Positions 25,043 to 34,551 of a DNA stretch of 64,000 bases are shown piece after piece. Position 1 is the stretch's first letter. Each line of letters starts with the position of its first letter. The notes under the pieces are model-generated. The model was not told the origin of the DNA. It saw nothing but the letters and a program-made list of their open reading frames with translations, and did no database searches. Both the position numbers and the translations under genes were made by a program. Source of the DNA: Flavobacterium sharifuzzamanii (lineage in GTDB: Bacteria > Bacteroidota > Bacteroidia > Flavobacteriales > Flavobacteriaceae); assembly GCF_003254585.1 (NCBI RefSeq), contig NZ_QJGZ01000040.1:1-64000 (forward strand). The letters run 5' to 3'.

Positions 25043-25385
25043 GGTTTTTCTTATAAAAGTAAAAATATTATAAGAAACTAAAATGCAATGCTTTAAGAAA
25101 TATGTTATAAATATATTTTAGAAAGCGCTTTGCGAATAGTATATCTGTTTTTAGATGGAAATAGCCAAAGAAGGCCTCAAAGTTTTCCAATTGTTTTCCA
25201 TTTAATTTGTTTATTTTTGCGTAAGTAATTGTTTGTCAGTTGATTGTTTGTTTTGTGTCTTCTTTTTAAGTAGTTTTTTAAATGCCTTTTGTGGTTAACT
25301 GGTGATAATTTAAAAAAATGATAGAAGATGTTTACAAATTAAGTAAGAGTGCGGCATCAGCACTATAATCACTGATAAAATTAAG
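25043..25385. other. Divergent intergenic region with a promoter and a long leader
   Basis: After the promoter at 25191-25219 about 160 bases of leader precede the methyltransferase. A 16-codon frame at 25318-25368 (MIEDVYKLSKSAASAL) opens after an A-rich stretch resembling flavobacterial start regions. It may be a leader peptide or chance. Confidence 0.35.
25191..25219 (+). promoter_or_regulatory. Promoter upstream of the methyltransferase gene
   Basis: TTG at 25191-25193, an 18-bp spacer and TATTTTTG at 25212-25219 give a full match to the Bacteroidota consensus TTG-N17-23-TAnnTTTG. It would start transcription near 25224. Confidence 0.6.
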
Positions 25386-26195
25386 ATGAATCCAAACAAA
25401 GCATTATGGGAAAAAGGCGATTTTACGCGCGTTGCAGAATCTATGAGAGAGAGTGGTGCGGAATTGGTTGCTAAAATTGGAATTAAAGAAAACAGTAACG
25501 TTTTAGATCTCGGCTGTGGTGATGGTACTACTGCAATACCTTCGGCAAAAGTAGGAGCCAATGTTTTAGGTGTTGATATAGCAAGAAATTTAGTTGAAGG
25601 TGGCAATCTGCGAGCAAAAAAGGAAGGATTAGATAATATTGTATTTAAAGAAGGTGATGCAACCGACTTGAATGAATTGAAAAATCATTCTTACGATGTT
25701 ACGATGAGCATTTTTGGAGCAATGTTTGCTCCAAAACCTTTTGATGTTGCCAAAGAAATGGTTCGTGTCACAAAACCTGGAGGTAAAATTATTATGGGTA
25801 ATTGGATACCGGGAGATCCAACGTTGATTGCACAAATCTTGAAAATTAGTTCTGAATTTACTCCGCCGCCTCCCGAAGGTTTTGTGAGTCCAATGCTTTG
25901 GGGTATTGAGGATAACGTAATCGACAGATTCACTAATGCTGGTGTGCCTAAAGAGAATATTTCTTTTGAGAGAGATACCTTTACATTTAAAGCCGCATTC
26001 CCACCTTCGGAGTGGCTAAATAGATTAAAAACTTACTATGGTCCAACGATGAATGCTTTTGAAGCTGCCGAACAAAATGGGAAAACTTCGGATTTGTATG
26101 CTAAACTTGAAGGATTAGTTTATAGCCAAAACCAAAGTAATGACAATTCTACATTAATTCCAGCAACATATCTTCGTGTTACAGTTTTGGTTTAG
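25386..26195 (+). CDS. Class I SAM-dependent methyltransferase
   Basis: The 269-residue protein has the SAM-binding glycine loop VLDLGCGDGTTAIPSAKVG near residue 40, the acidic residue in VLGVDIARNLVEGG, and motif II KEGDATDLNEL. The post-motif strand MVRVTKPGGKIIMGNWIP places it in the Methyltransf_11/25 group. Substrate unknown; the C-terminal half shows no diagnostic feature. It is transcribed alone from the promoter at 25191-25219. Confidence 0.88.
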   Translation: MNPNKALWEKGDFTRVAESMRESGAELVAKIGIKENSNVLDLGCGDGTTAIPSAKVGANVLGVDIARNLVEGGNLRAKKEGLDNIVFKEGDATDLNELKNHSYDVTMSIFGAMFAPKPFDVAKEMVRVTKPGGKIIMGNWIPGDPTLIAQILKISSEFTPPPPEGFVSPMLWGIEDNVIDRFTNAGVPKENISFERDTFTFKAAFPPSEWLNRLKTYYGPTMNAFEAAEQNGKTSDLYAKLEGLVYSQNQSNDNSTLIPATYLRVTVLV

Positions 26196-26350
26196 TTTTC
26201 TGTCTTAATATTTTTGAACATGATTTTTCATCCTTTACAGAAATTGAAAAACAGAAAATTTAAAAGTAATTTTTGCATATTTGCAAACACTTAAAATAGG
26301 TGAAAATTAAATTATTAAATTTTGAGTTTTAAACTCAGTAAAATATAAGA

Positions 26351-27085
26351 ATGAAAATAATAGCGGTAATTCCAGCCAGATATGCTTCGACACGTTTTCC
26401 TGCAAAACTAATGCAGGATTTAGGAGGTAAAACAGTAATTCTAAGAACCTACGAAGCAGCAGTATCAACAAAATTATTTGATGATGTTTTTGTAGTAACC
26501 GATTCCGATTTAATTTTTGAAGAAATTGTTTCTAATGGCGGAAAAGCCATAATGAGTATCAAAGAACATGAATCTGGAAGTGATAGAATCGCAGAAGCTA
26601 TTGCCGATCTCGATGTTGATATTGTGGTAAATGTCCAAGGCGACGAACCTTTTACTGAAGCAGAACCTTTAGCACAGGTTTTATCTGTCTTTAAGAATGA
26701 CCCAGATAGAAAAATAGACTTGGCTTCGTTAATGCGTGAAATTACAAATAAAGACGAAATCAATAATCCGAACAATGTAAAAGTGGTGGTAGATCAGTCA
26801 CAGTTTGCATTATACTTTTCACGTTCTGTAATTCCGTATCCGAGAGAGAAAAATGTTGGAGTACGATATTTTCAGCACATCGGAATTTATGCTTTTAGAA
26901 AACAAGCTTTATTAGACTTTTACAGCCTTCCAATGAAATCTTTGGAAGCTTCTGAGAAACTAGAGCAATTAAGATATTTAGAGTTCGGAAAACGTATCAA
27001 AATGGTCGAAACGACTCATGTAGGAATCGGAATTGATACAGCTGAGGATTTGGAGAGAGCTAGGGCTATGTTGAAGGATCTTTAA
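26351..27085 (+). CDS. kdsB: 3-deoxy-manno-octulosonate cytidylyltransferase (CMP-KDO synthetase)
   Basis: The 244-residue protein opens [21 protein letters not shown], the CTP-binding signature of KdsB. It has VNVQGDEPF near residue 92, [37 protein letters not shown] and [12 protein letters not shown], all conserved in the family. It activates KDO for lipopolysaccharide inner-core synthesis in the cytoplasm. A small exported-protein gene follows 13 bp later and may share its transcript. Confidence 0.97.
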   Translation: MKIIAVIPARYASTRFPAKLMQDLGGKTVILRTYEAAVSTKLFDDVFVVTDSDLIFEEIVSNGGKAIMSIKEHESGSDRIAEAIADLDVDIVVNVQGDEPFTEAEPLAQVLSVFKNDPDRKIDLASLMREITNKDEINNPNNVKVVVDQSQFALYFSRSVIPYPREKNVGVRYFQHIGIYAFRKQALLDFYSLPMKSLEASEKLEQLRYLEFGKRIKMVETTHVGIGIDTAEDLERARAMLKDL

Positions 27086-27098
27086 ATAAAAAAAAATC

Positions 27099-27479
27099 AT
27101 GAGAATAAAACTTATTGCTTTGTTTTTATTTGCATTTACTACAGTTGGTTTTTCGCAGGACAAAAAATGTGTAGAATTTAAAACTGGAAAGTTTTCGTAT
27201 TTTAATCCTGCTTATAAAAGATATAAAGTTGATAGAAAAGAAAAAATTCAAACAGAAACTGATACAGTCACTGGAATTGTACTTGAAGGAGCAATAGAAT
27301 GGAAATCTGATTGTGAATATGTTTTAACTTATACAAAAGTTCCAGATAATGCAAAAAAAGGAGTTTTAGGTCAAAAGAGTAGTGTTCAAATAGTCAGTAT
27401 TTCAGGAAATAAAATTTTATGTAGATCTGAAGGACTAGGTTTAAAAAAAGATATAGAAATGATTAAAATTGATAATTGA
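27099..27479 (+). CDS. Small secreted hypothetical protein
   Basis: The 126-residue product has a signal peptide (MRIKLIALFLFAFTTVGFSQ), then a short beta-rich domain with KCVEFKTGKFSYFNP, IEWKSDCEYVLTYTKVP and NKILCRSEGLGLKKD. Three cysteines are present in the mature part. Similar short exported proteins are common in Flavobacterium, but no function is known to me. It lies 13 bp after kdsB. Confidence 0.75.
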   Translation: MRIKLIALFLFAFTTVGFSQDKKCVEFKTGKFSYFNPAYKRYKVDRKEKIQTETDTVTGIVLEGAIEWKSDCEYVLTYTKVPDNAKKGVLGQKSSVQIVSISGNKILCRSEGLGLKKDIEMIKIDN

Positions 27480-27502
27480 GAAAGAAACAAGAAATATTAT
27501 TT

Positions 27503-27538
27503 AAAAGAAAAGCTCCAAATATTTGGAGCTTTTCTTTT
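27503..27538. terminator. Bidirectional rho-independent terminator
   Basis: AAAAGCTCCAAAT pairs perfectly with ATTTGGAGCTTTT, flanked by A-rich sequence on the left and T-rich on the right. It sits between the convergent small secreted protein gene and the E1 dehydrogenase gene. Confidence 0.9.
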
Positions 27539-27558
27539 ATCTAAAACATTCTAAATCC

Positions 27559-29970
27559 TTAGTATAAACTAGGAAATTTTGAAGGATTAACTTCATGCAT
27601 CATATCGTAAATTTTCTCGTAAATGTCTTCAGCAGAAGGTTTAGAGAAATAGTCGCCATCAGTTCCGTATGCTGGTCTGTGGGCTTTAGCAGCTAAAGTT
27701 TGCGGTTTGCTGTCTAAATGTTTATAAGCATCTTGTTCTTCTAAAATCTGTTGCAAGATGAATGCTGAAGCTCCTCCAGGAACATCTTCGTCAATTACTA
27801 AAAGACGATTTGTTTTAGCAATACTTTTTACAATGTCTTTGCTAATATCAAACGGAAGTAAAGATTGAACATCAATAACTTCGCAATCAATTCCTTTTTC
27901 TGCTAATTCATTAGCCGCTTGCATAACCAATCTTAAAGTTGATCCGTAAGAAACTAAAGTAATATCAGAACCTTCTCTTAAAGTTTCTACAACTCCGATT
28001 GGTGTTTTGAATTCACCAAAATTCAAAGGTGTTTTTTCTTTTAAACGATATCCGTTTAAACATTCGATAACTAAAGCAGGCTCATCACATTCTAACAAAG
28101 TGTTATAAAAACCAGCTGCTTGTGTCATATCTCTTGGAACCAAAACATGGATTCCGCGAATAGCATTGATAATCATTCCCATTGGAGAACCAGAATGCCA
28201 GATTCCTTCCAAACGGTGTCCACGAGTTCTAATGATTAGTGGAGCTTTCTGTTTTCCAACAGTTCTATATTGCAATGTAGCTAAATCGTCACTCATGATC
28301 TGAATAGCGTACAATAAATAATCTAAATATTGAATTTCAGCAATCGGACGTAAACCTCTCAAAGCCATTCCGATTCCCTGACCAATAATAGTCGCTTCAC
28401 GAATTCCGACATCGGCAACACGAAGTTCACCGTATTTTTCCTGCATTCCTTCAAGACCTTGATTTACGTCTCCGATATTTCCAACATCTTCACCGAAAAT
28501 TAAAGTTTCAGGATATTTAGCAAATAATGCGTCAAAGTTATCACGAAGGATCATTCTTCCATCCAAATCTGCTTTTGCATTTTCAACATATTTAGGAAGA
28601 ACTTTTTGTACAGAAAATACATTTTGATTAGACTCAGAATGTAAATTACTGCTGAATTTTTCTTGAGTTTCGTTTAAGAAATTTGTAATCCAGTTAGATA
28701 AAAGAACTTTGCTGTTTGGCACTTCAATAAAACGAAGAATCTTTCTAGCATAAACTAATAATTCCTTTTTTAACGGCGCTTTAATTGCAGATAATTCAGA
28801 AATTAATTTTTTGATTCTTTCTTTATGATTGATGCTTGCTTCAGCAATTTGCTCCAATAAAGCTAAAAGATTCTTTTGTTCGTCAATAATTGGATTAATG
28901 AAGTTATTCCAAGCTTCTTTTTTAGCTTCTAAAACTTCTTTCTTTAATTCGAAATCAAGTTCTGCCAATTCCTCTGGAGAAGCGATATTAATTGCAATCA
29001 TCCATAAACGCATTTGGCGAATACAGTCAAAATCTCTTTCCCAAGCCAGTCTTTCTGCACTTTTATAACGTTCGTGAGAACCAGAAGTAGAGTGACCTTG
29101 TGGCTGTGTTAATTCGTTTACGTGAATTAAAACTGGTACATGTTCTTCGCGAGCGATTGCTCCAGCTCTTTCATAAGTAGAAACCAGTTCTGCATAATCC
29201 CAGCCTTTAACTCTAAAGATTTCATAACCTTTAGAATCTTCATCGCGCTGGTATCCTTTTAAAATTTCAGAAATATTCTCTTTCGTAGTTTGGTGTTTAG
29301 CGTGAACTGAGATTCCGTATTCATCATCCCAAACACTCATTACCATCGGAACTTGTAGAACTCCTGCAGCATTTATAGTTTCAAAAAATAAACCTTCAGA
29401 AGTACTCGCATTACCAATAGTTCCCCAAGCAACTTCATTTCCATTTACAGAAAACTTATCTTTAATGGTAATTCCGTCAACGTTTCTGTAGATTTTTGAA
29501 GCTTGCGCTAATCCCAATAATCTTGGCATTTGGCCAGCAGTAGGAGATATATCTGAACTTGAATTTTTTTGTTTTGTTAAGTCTTTCCAAGAACCGTCTT
29601 CGTTTAAACTGTGCGTAACAAAGTGTCCGCCCATTTGTCTTCCCGCAGACATTGGATCAAAAGCTAAATCGGTATGACCATATAAACCAGCAAAAAACTG
29701 TTTAGCGTCCAATTCGCCGATAGCCATCATAAAAGTTTGATCGCGATAGTATCCAGAACGGAAGTCTCCATTCTTAAAAGCTTTAGCCATTGCCAACTGT
29801 GGCACTTCTTTTCCGTCTCCGAAAATACCAAATTTAGCTTTTCCGGTTAATACTTCTTTTCGACCTAAAAGACTACATTCACGGCTTGTTACCGCAATTC
29901 TATAGTCATTCAATACCTCAGTTTTGAAATCTTCAAATGTCAGTGTAGTATTGCTTTTTTCTTTTATCAT
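27559..29970 (-). CDS. Fused alpha/beta subunit of a 2-oxoacid (branched-chain type) dehydrogenase E1 component
   Basis: The 803-residue protein joins two normally separate chains. The N-terminal half (to about 400) is E1-alpha-like with GYYRDQTFMMAIGEL and the thiamine-diphosphate region WGTIGNASTSEGLFFETIN. After a helical linker, the half from about residue 470 is E1-beta-like with LIFGEDVGNIGDVNQGL, RVADVGIREATIIGQGIG, RTRGHRLEGIWHSGSPMG and VIDEDVPGGASAF. It should decarboxylate a branched-chain or related 2-oxoacid and pass the acyl group to a lipoyl E2, which is not encoded here. Such fusions are usual in flavobacteria. Confidence 0.92.
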   Translation of the reverse strand: MIKEKSNTTLTFEDFKTEVLNDYRIAVTSRECSLLGRKEVLTGKAKFGIFGDGKEVPQLAMAKAFKNGDFRSGYYRDQTFMMAIGELDAKQFFAGLYGHTDLAFDPMSAGRQMGGHFVTHSLNEDGSWKDLTKQKNSSSDISPTAGQMPRLLGLAQASKIYRNVDGITIKDKFSVNGNEVAWGTIGNASTSEGLFFETINAAGVLQVPMVMSVWDDEYGISVHAKHQTTKENISEILKGYQRDEDSKGYEIFRVKGWDYAELVSTYERAGAIAREEHVPVLIHVNELTQPQGHSTSGSHERYKSAERLAWERDFDCIRQMRLWMIAINIASPEELAELDFELKKEVLEAKKEAWNNFINPIIDEQKNLLALLEQIAEASINHKERIKKLISELSAIKAPLKKELLVYARKILRFIEVPNSKVLLSNWITNFLNETQEKFSSNLHSESNQNVFSVQKVLPKYVENAKADLDGRMILRDNFDALFAKYPETLIFGEDVGNIGDVNQGLEGMQEKYGELRVADVGIREATIIGQGIGMALRGLRPIAEIQYLDYLLYAIQIMSDDLATLQYRTVGKQKAPLIIRTRGHRLEGIWHSGSPMGMIINAIRGIHVLVPRDMTQAAGFYNTLLECDEPALVIECLNGYRLKEKTPLNFGEFKTPIGVVETLREGSDITLVSYGSTLRLVMQAANELAEKGIDCEVIDVQSLLPFDISKDIVKSIAKTNRLLVIDEDVPGGASAFILQQILEEQDAYKHLDSKPQTLAAKAHRPAYGTDGDYFSKPSAEDIYEKIYDMMHEVNPSKFPSLY

Positions 29971-30160
29971 AATCTTGCAGGGTCATGTTGTTTATGTCGC
30001 GAAATTACTTAAAAACAATCAATAATCATAATTCTTTGAAGTAAATATAATTTAATTATTTGTATTCAAATCTAAAAACTACGTATTTTATTTATGTGAT
30101 TTTTATGTAAAATTTAATTTTATTGATAATTTCGCAAGTTTTTGTTTAAAATTCATTTGA

Positions 30161-32989
30161 TTAAAACCATTTTCGGGTAAAAAGTGTGACTAACGTTTTT
30201 GGCGAAAATGTGATTATAAATCGTATTTTTTCATTGTATTTTGGCTGTGTTATTTCCCACCCATTATTAGAATAAACAGGGAAATAGAGTTCAAAGTAGT
30301 CTGGAACAAGGTTTAAACGCACTCCAGAATCGTAGGCAAAGAACTCACTTTGGTGTTTGTTTTTCAAGAAACCAATGTCTCCGTAAAGCTCAACCCAGTT
30401 CCATATCGCATAACTTGCATTTAAAGTTGCCATCCATTGATTGGCATAAGAAGGTTCTAATTGTGATTTGAAACCTCCCTCAGCAATAACATATTGTTGG
30501 CTAAAAAATCCTGTGCTTTCTGATCTTCCAAATAAATTATAATCAAATAAATAATCAGTTGGACGGTCTAAACCAAAACTGAAATAATCTGAGTTTGTTG
30601 TGTTGTACAAGAAACTTCCTGCGTATAATCTTAAGTTTAACTTTTTATTATTCTCAAATAATCTTCTGTATTCTACTTCTCCTGCAACTTTTCCAAATCC
30701 TCCAGAAAATTGCAGATCGGTCATAAAGCTAAAATGATCAATTAATTCTGTTTTTGTATTAGCATATCGCGCATTAAATACAGAATAATTAGGTTCTGAA
30801 TTATCTGTTATATAGCTGCTGGCTTCACGATTTACAATGACTTGACGGAATAAAAATGTTTGTTTTCTATTGTCTCTGAAATCTTTTTCGCGTATGCGAA
30901 ACACCACCATTGGATTTAATCTCAAATAAGTTGCATCTGGCGCATAATGAAAATAATTTTGACTGATAGAATATCGAACATTAAATAAGGTACTGTTTCT
31001 ATAATACTGATTCCATGAAAAGGCTGACGAACCAGAAATTGTTCCTGCTTTTATAGAATACGCCGGATTAATATCAAAATTAAAAGGTTTGTCTAAAATG
31101 GTTTTATTTTGGAAACGGACGCCCGGTGTAAAACCATCATATAAGTTATAGTTTAATGTCGGAATATATAAAATCTGATTGTAGTATGGATCTTCTAAAT
31201 CTTTAGCAAAATTAAATTTTAAAGGACGGTTCAGAGAAACATGTTTTAGAGATCTCCAATTGTTTCTCTGGTTGTACTCTGGAACTTCATTGTCATAATT
31301 AATGACAATTTTATCTGCATTTTTTCTGCTGATTTCGTAAACTGAATCTTTTGTTTTGGGCTCTATCCATTGTTTAAAAACCACTTCCTTCTTTTTAACT
31401 CCATAAATTGGAATAGGAGCGTAGATTCCTGTTTTATTTTTAATCGAAAAAGTAATGCTGTCTGCTGTTCTGGAAACATTCGAAAATTTATAATCTATAA
31501 TATCTCTCGAATCGATAATTGTTTTAAAGAACCAATCGATATTTTTTTGGCTTTTTTGAGTTAGTATTTTTTCAAAATCATATCGATTAGACTGTCCAAT
31601 TTGGTTAAGATTGTAAAATTCTTTTACACTTTTAGGAACAATATCATGATTAAGGTAATCATCCAAATAACTCAAACTTAAACCTGCACGATATTTACTG
31701 GCAATTTGTTCGTTAAATTTTATGAGCGTATTTTTGGGATCACCAAGAGGTTGATCCAAATTTTTACGCGCCATAAGCATATAATAATAGCTGTATTGCT
31801 CATTAAAAGTCAGGTTGGTAATGTGATAACTTTTAAAGAGTTTCATGTCTGAAAGTTTTCCCAGCATTTTCTCATCCTGATGATGTTCTTCCATGTACTT
31901 CATCATGGTATAAATCTGGATTCCATCATAAACCCAATTATCTTTTCTAGGATCTAAACGCAGACTGTTTTTGAGGTAGTTGTTTAAGAAAGTCTTTAAA
32001 AATTGAATTTCAAAAATAAAGTCGTCTTGAAATGGACTGATAAAAGAGGGCAGCTGATTTAAACCATAAAATGGATTTCTATCATAATCTGCCTGAGAAA
32101 CGGTAATTCTTTCATGTGGATATTTGCCAATGAATTTCTCAGCATAAGAAACTACACGGTTTATAATAATAGCTTTCTGGTATTCGTCTATTTTTTTATT
32201 TTTTAAATTCGTCAGAACCTGTAATGAGCCATTATCATAAGTTCTAAAACTATTTTGCTTTTCTATATAAAGATTTAAATCGGTTCTGTTTTTGCCTGAA
32301 AACGAATAAATACTATAACCTTGATTGGTTGAATCTTTTGAAACGGAATTTAAATCGGTCGTTATAGAATACTCATTAGGAATCTTAATTTCCACCTCAT
32401 AATCACTCACGGCATTGGCAATATCATCCAGATTGAAATTGTTGTACTTTACAAAAAAGCCATTTTCAAATCGGGCAGGACTTAGAAACCAATTTTTTAA
32501 TGCCATACCGCCATTTTGAGTAAATCCAAAATGAGTGAACTTATCGTTTGGGATTTTTACAATGTAATTAAGATGCAAATCGATTTTTTCGTTTGGAAGA
32601 AGTTTGCGATTCAAACGAACAGTAACATAATCAGGATCTTCAGCACTTCTTTCCCATTCAAGAGCCGAAAAATTAGTTTCAGTCAGATTTATAATCGTGG
32701 TTTTTCCTCTATCCGCCGCTTTCGCTAAGTGAAAACCTCTGTAGAACTCATCAGAAAAACGTTTTGCCAAAGGCGTATTTTTGTCTGCAAAAGCATTATT
32801 CCAATCATTCAAAACAATTGAAGTCAGAGTATCATTTGTATTGTTATAATACGTAATATCCTGTTTTATGTTCAGTGTTTTAAGTTCAAGATTTACCGCC
32901 ACTTCCATCTTAGATTGATGTTGTGCAGTAAGTTTTATCGAAAATGATAAAACTAAAACGAGGCAAATAATTTTATAAAGTGCTTTCAA
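30161..32989 (-). CDS. M1-peptidase-like pseudoenzyme with C-terminal outer-membrane barrel
   Basis: The 942-residue product has a signal peptide (ending KLTAQ), then an M1-type N-terminal beta domain (MEVAVNLELKTLNIKQDITYYNN, LNDWNNAFADKNTPLAKRF, GGMALKNWFLSPARF). A catalytic-domain-like region runs from roughly 270 to 470. Where active M1 enzymes have HExxH the sequence is FEIQFLKTFL (residues 326-335), followed by WVYDGIQIY in place of the usual W..EG, so both zinc histidines are gone. From about residue 600 to the end, amphipathic strands finish in LVTLFTRKWF with a terminal Phe, as in outer-membrane barrels. Peptidase activity is therefore unlikely; a surface-linked binding role is inference. 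Confidence 0.75.
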   Translation of the reverse strand: MKALYKIICLVLVLSFSIKLTAQHQSKMEVAVNLELKTLNIKQDITYYNNTNDTLTSIVLNDWNNAFADKNTPLAKRFSDEFYRGFHLAKAADRGKTTIINLTETNFSALEWERSAEDPDYVTVRLNRKLLPNEKIDLHLNYIVKIPNDKFTHFGFTQNGGMALKNWFLSPARFENGFFVKYNNFNLDDIANAVSDYEVEIKIPNEYSITTDLNSVSKDSTNQGYSIYSFSGKNRTDLNLYIEKQNSFRTYDNGSLQVLTNLKNKKIDEYQKAIIINRVVSYAEKFIGKYPHERITVSQADYDRNPFYGLNQLPSFISPFQDDFIFEIQFLKTFLNNYLKNSLRLDPRKDNWVYDGIQIYTMMKYMEEHHQDEKMLGKLSDMKLFKSYHITNLTFNEQYSYYYMLMARKNLDQPLGDPKNTLIKFNEQIASKYRAGLSLSYLDDYLNHDIVPKSVKEFYNLNQIGQSNRYDFEKILTQKSQKNIDWFFKTIIDSRDIIDYKFSNVSRTADSITFSIKNKTGIYAPIPIYGVKKKEVVFKQWIEPKTKDSVYEISRKNADKIVINYDNEVPEYNQRNNWRSLKHVSLNRPLKFNFAKDLEDPYYNQILYIPTLNYNLYDGFTPGVRFQNKTILDKPFNFDINPAYSIKAGTISGSSAFSWNQYYRNSTLFNVRYSISQNYFHYAPDATYLRLNPMVVFRIREKDFRDNRKQTFLFRQVIVNREASSYITDNSEPNYSVFNARYANTKTELIDHFSFMTDLQFSGGFGKVAGEVEYRRLFENNKKLNLRLYAGSFLYNTTNSDYFSFGLDRPTDYLFDYNLFGRSESTGFFSQQYVIAEGGFKSQLEPSYANQWMATLNASYAIWNWVELYGDIGFLKNKHQSEFFAYDSGVRLNLVPDYFELYFPVYSNNGWEITQPKYNEKIRFIITFSPKTLVTLFTRKWF

Positions 32990-33068
32990 ATAATGGCTTA
33001 AAAATTATCAGACATATTTATATTATGGATATATTGAAGTTACGGATTTTTGTAAAAATAGTATAAAA

Positions 33069-33092
33069 AAAGCTGTTTAAAAAAACAGCTTT
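33069..33092 (-). terminator. Terminator of the LOG-family gene
   Basis: AAAGCTGTTT (33069-33078) pairs with AAACAGCTTT (33083-33092); read on the minus strand the stem is followed by a T run. It lies about 105 bp beyond the stop of the LOG-family gene. Confidence 0.75.
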
Positions 33093-33197
33093 CAATTTTT
33101 GCGTATTTGCAGTATATTTTAACCATATCAGTGATATAAGTTCATTTAAAAAGATTGCTTTAATCGTTACGTTTATATCAATTATATGGTTCGAAAA

Positions 33198-33926
33198 TTA
33201 GAAATTCGGACTTAAATCGTACTTTTTGTAGAATTTATCCAATGCTTCAACAACTTCGTCTTCAGTGTCTACAATTTTAAATAAATTCAAGTCTTCAGGG
33301 CTTACTGTGTGCATTTTTTCAACCAAAACAGTTTTAACCCATTCGATCAAGCCAGACCAGAATTCAACTCCAACCAAGATAATTGGAAACTTTCCAATTT
33401 TCTTAGTCTGAATCAAAGTGATAGCTTCAAACATTTCGTCCAAAGTTCCAAAACCTCCTGGCATAACCACAAATCCTTGTGAATATTTTACGAACATTAC
33501 TTTTCTCACAAAGAAATAGTCGAAATTCAAGTTTTTATCATGATCAATATATGGATTAAAATGCTGCTCAAACGGAAGTTCGATATTTAAACCAACCGAA
33601 GTTCCTCCTCCCAAATGCGCACCTTTATTTCCAGCTTCCATAATTCCGGGACCACCTCCTGTAATCACACCGTAACCTGCTTTACTGATTTTATAAGCAA
33701 TTTTTTCTGCCAATTGATAATACTTATCCTCTGGTTTTGTTCTCGCCGATCCAAAAATAGAAACACAAGGGCCAATACGTCCCATTGCTTCATAACCATT
33801 TACAAACTCAGACATAATCTTAAAAATTGCCCAGCTGTCATTGGTTTTAATTTCATTCCACGTTCTTTGTTTCAAACGATCCTGAATTACTTTATCTTCA
33901 TCATTATCAAAATCTTCTAATCTCAT
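33198..33926 (-). CDS. LOG-family protein (TIGR00730-like nucleotide 5'-monophosphate phosphoribohydrolase)
   Basis: The 242-residue protein has the LOG signature VITGGGPGIMEAGNKGAHLGG near residue 85 and VVMPGGFGTLDEMFEAITLIQ near 155, the PGGxGTxxE motif of the family. Preceding it is CVSIFGSARTKPEDKYYQLA, the first Rossmann strand. Family members release the base from adenosine 5'-monophosphate or cytokinin nucleotides; older annotation as lysine decarboxylase is wrong. The N-terminal 50 residues are an extension typical of Bacteroidota members. The gene is monocistronic. Confidence 0.9.
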   Translation of the reverse strand: MRLEDFDNDEDKVIQDRLKQRTWNEIKTNDSWAIFKIMSEFVNGYEAMGRIGPCVSIFGSARTKPEDKYYQLAEKIAYKISKAGYGVITGGGPGIMEAGNKGAHLGGGTSVGLNIELPFEQHFNPYIDHDKNLNFDYFFVRKVMFVKYSQGFVVMPGGFGTLDEMFEAITLIQTKKIGKFPIILVGVEFWSGLIEWVKTVLVEKMHTVSPEDLNLFKIVDTEDEVVEALDKFYKKYDLSPNF

Positions 33927-33999
33927 TTTAGGTATTTTAATTTATTATTTTATTTATGTTTTTGTCCCTGTAATTGTCATCCTGAGCGTAGTCGAAGGA

Positions 34000-34092
34000 A
34001 GGAGCTGATTCCTGCTGTCCGCTATATCTTTTGTGGCGAACCCCGCCACAAAAGGATGCCGCTCCCATCAGGGCTAGGGCATTCGGTTTCAA
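34000..34092. repeat. 93-bp GC-rich dispersed repeat, copy B (inverted relative to copy A)
   Basis: The reverse complement matches 12601-12694 almost base for base. The internal hairpin CTTTTGTGGCG/CGCCACAAAAG is perfect here, whereas copy A has one change in the stem that keeps a G-T pair. Its GC content is far above that of the flanks. Confidence 0.8.
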
Positions 34093-34378
34093 ATAAACAT
34101 TAGGTTTAATTGAAACATGTTTTCTTTAAAAAGCTTGAATTTTTCAAAAAAAGCGGACACTAAATTAACGCTTTTTTCTAGAATTGTTATAAAAACAGGA
34201 ATTATAATCCAAAAGTAATGTTGAGATAATAATCAAATAAAGGTTTTTGATTCATTATCAGGTGTTTGTTACATTTAAAAGCAGTAAGTTTTTTTTATAT
34301 CTAAATCTTTTGAAATTTAAAGCCAACTCTCTCTGCAATTTTGGTAAAAGATAAATTATAAAGTTTGTTTAAGCATTT

Positions 34379-34480
34379 TTGTCATTTCGACGAAGGAGAA
34401 ATCTCCGCGAGAAGCTCGGCAAAGATTGGATTTTCATCACGGAGTTACTTGTGGAGATTTCTCCTTCGTCGAAATGACAA
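34379..34480. repeat. Inverted repeat with perfect 28-bp arms, GACGAAGGAGAAATCTCC family
   Basis: Arms 34379-34406 and 34453-34480 are exact complements around a 46-base centre containing GCGAGAAGCTCGGC. It lies about 70 bp beyond the uvrA stop codon. The wording recurs in many Flavobacterium intergenic regions as I remember them, so it is probably a dispersed element. Confidence 0.8.
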
Positions 34481-34551
34481 TGATTGTGGTTGTTTTGCTC
34501 AAAAACAAAATTCCTTGCACCCTTAGCTTTAAAATTCGATAAAAATCATTC

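Larger units (their letters stand above)
33927..34551. other. Repeat-rich intergenic region of about 0.6 kb
   Basis: The first 70 bases probably hold the promoter of the LOG-family gene. TGTCATCCTGAGCG at about 33977, a widespread flavobacterial repeat wording, runs into repeat copy B. Nothing recognisable is seen at 34093-34378. A long inverted repeat follows at 34379-34480, close to the end of uvrA. No gene is supported. Confidence 0.5.

Noticed and set aside
26267-26283. Promoter boxes in front of kdsB
   Set aside because: TAATTTTTG and CATATTTG are each off the consensus by one position; not strong enough to list as a feature.
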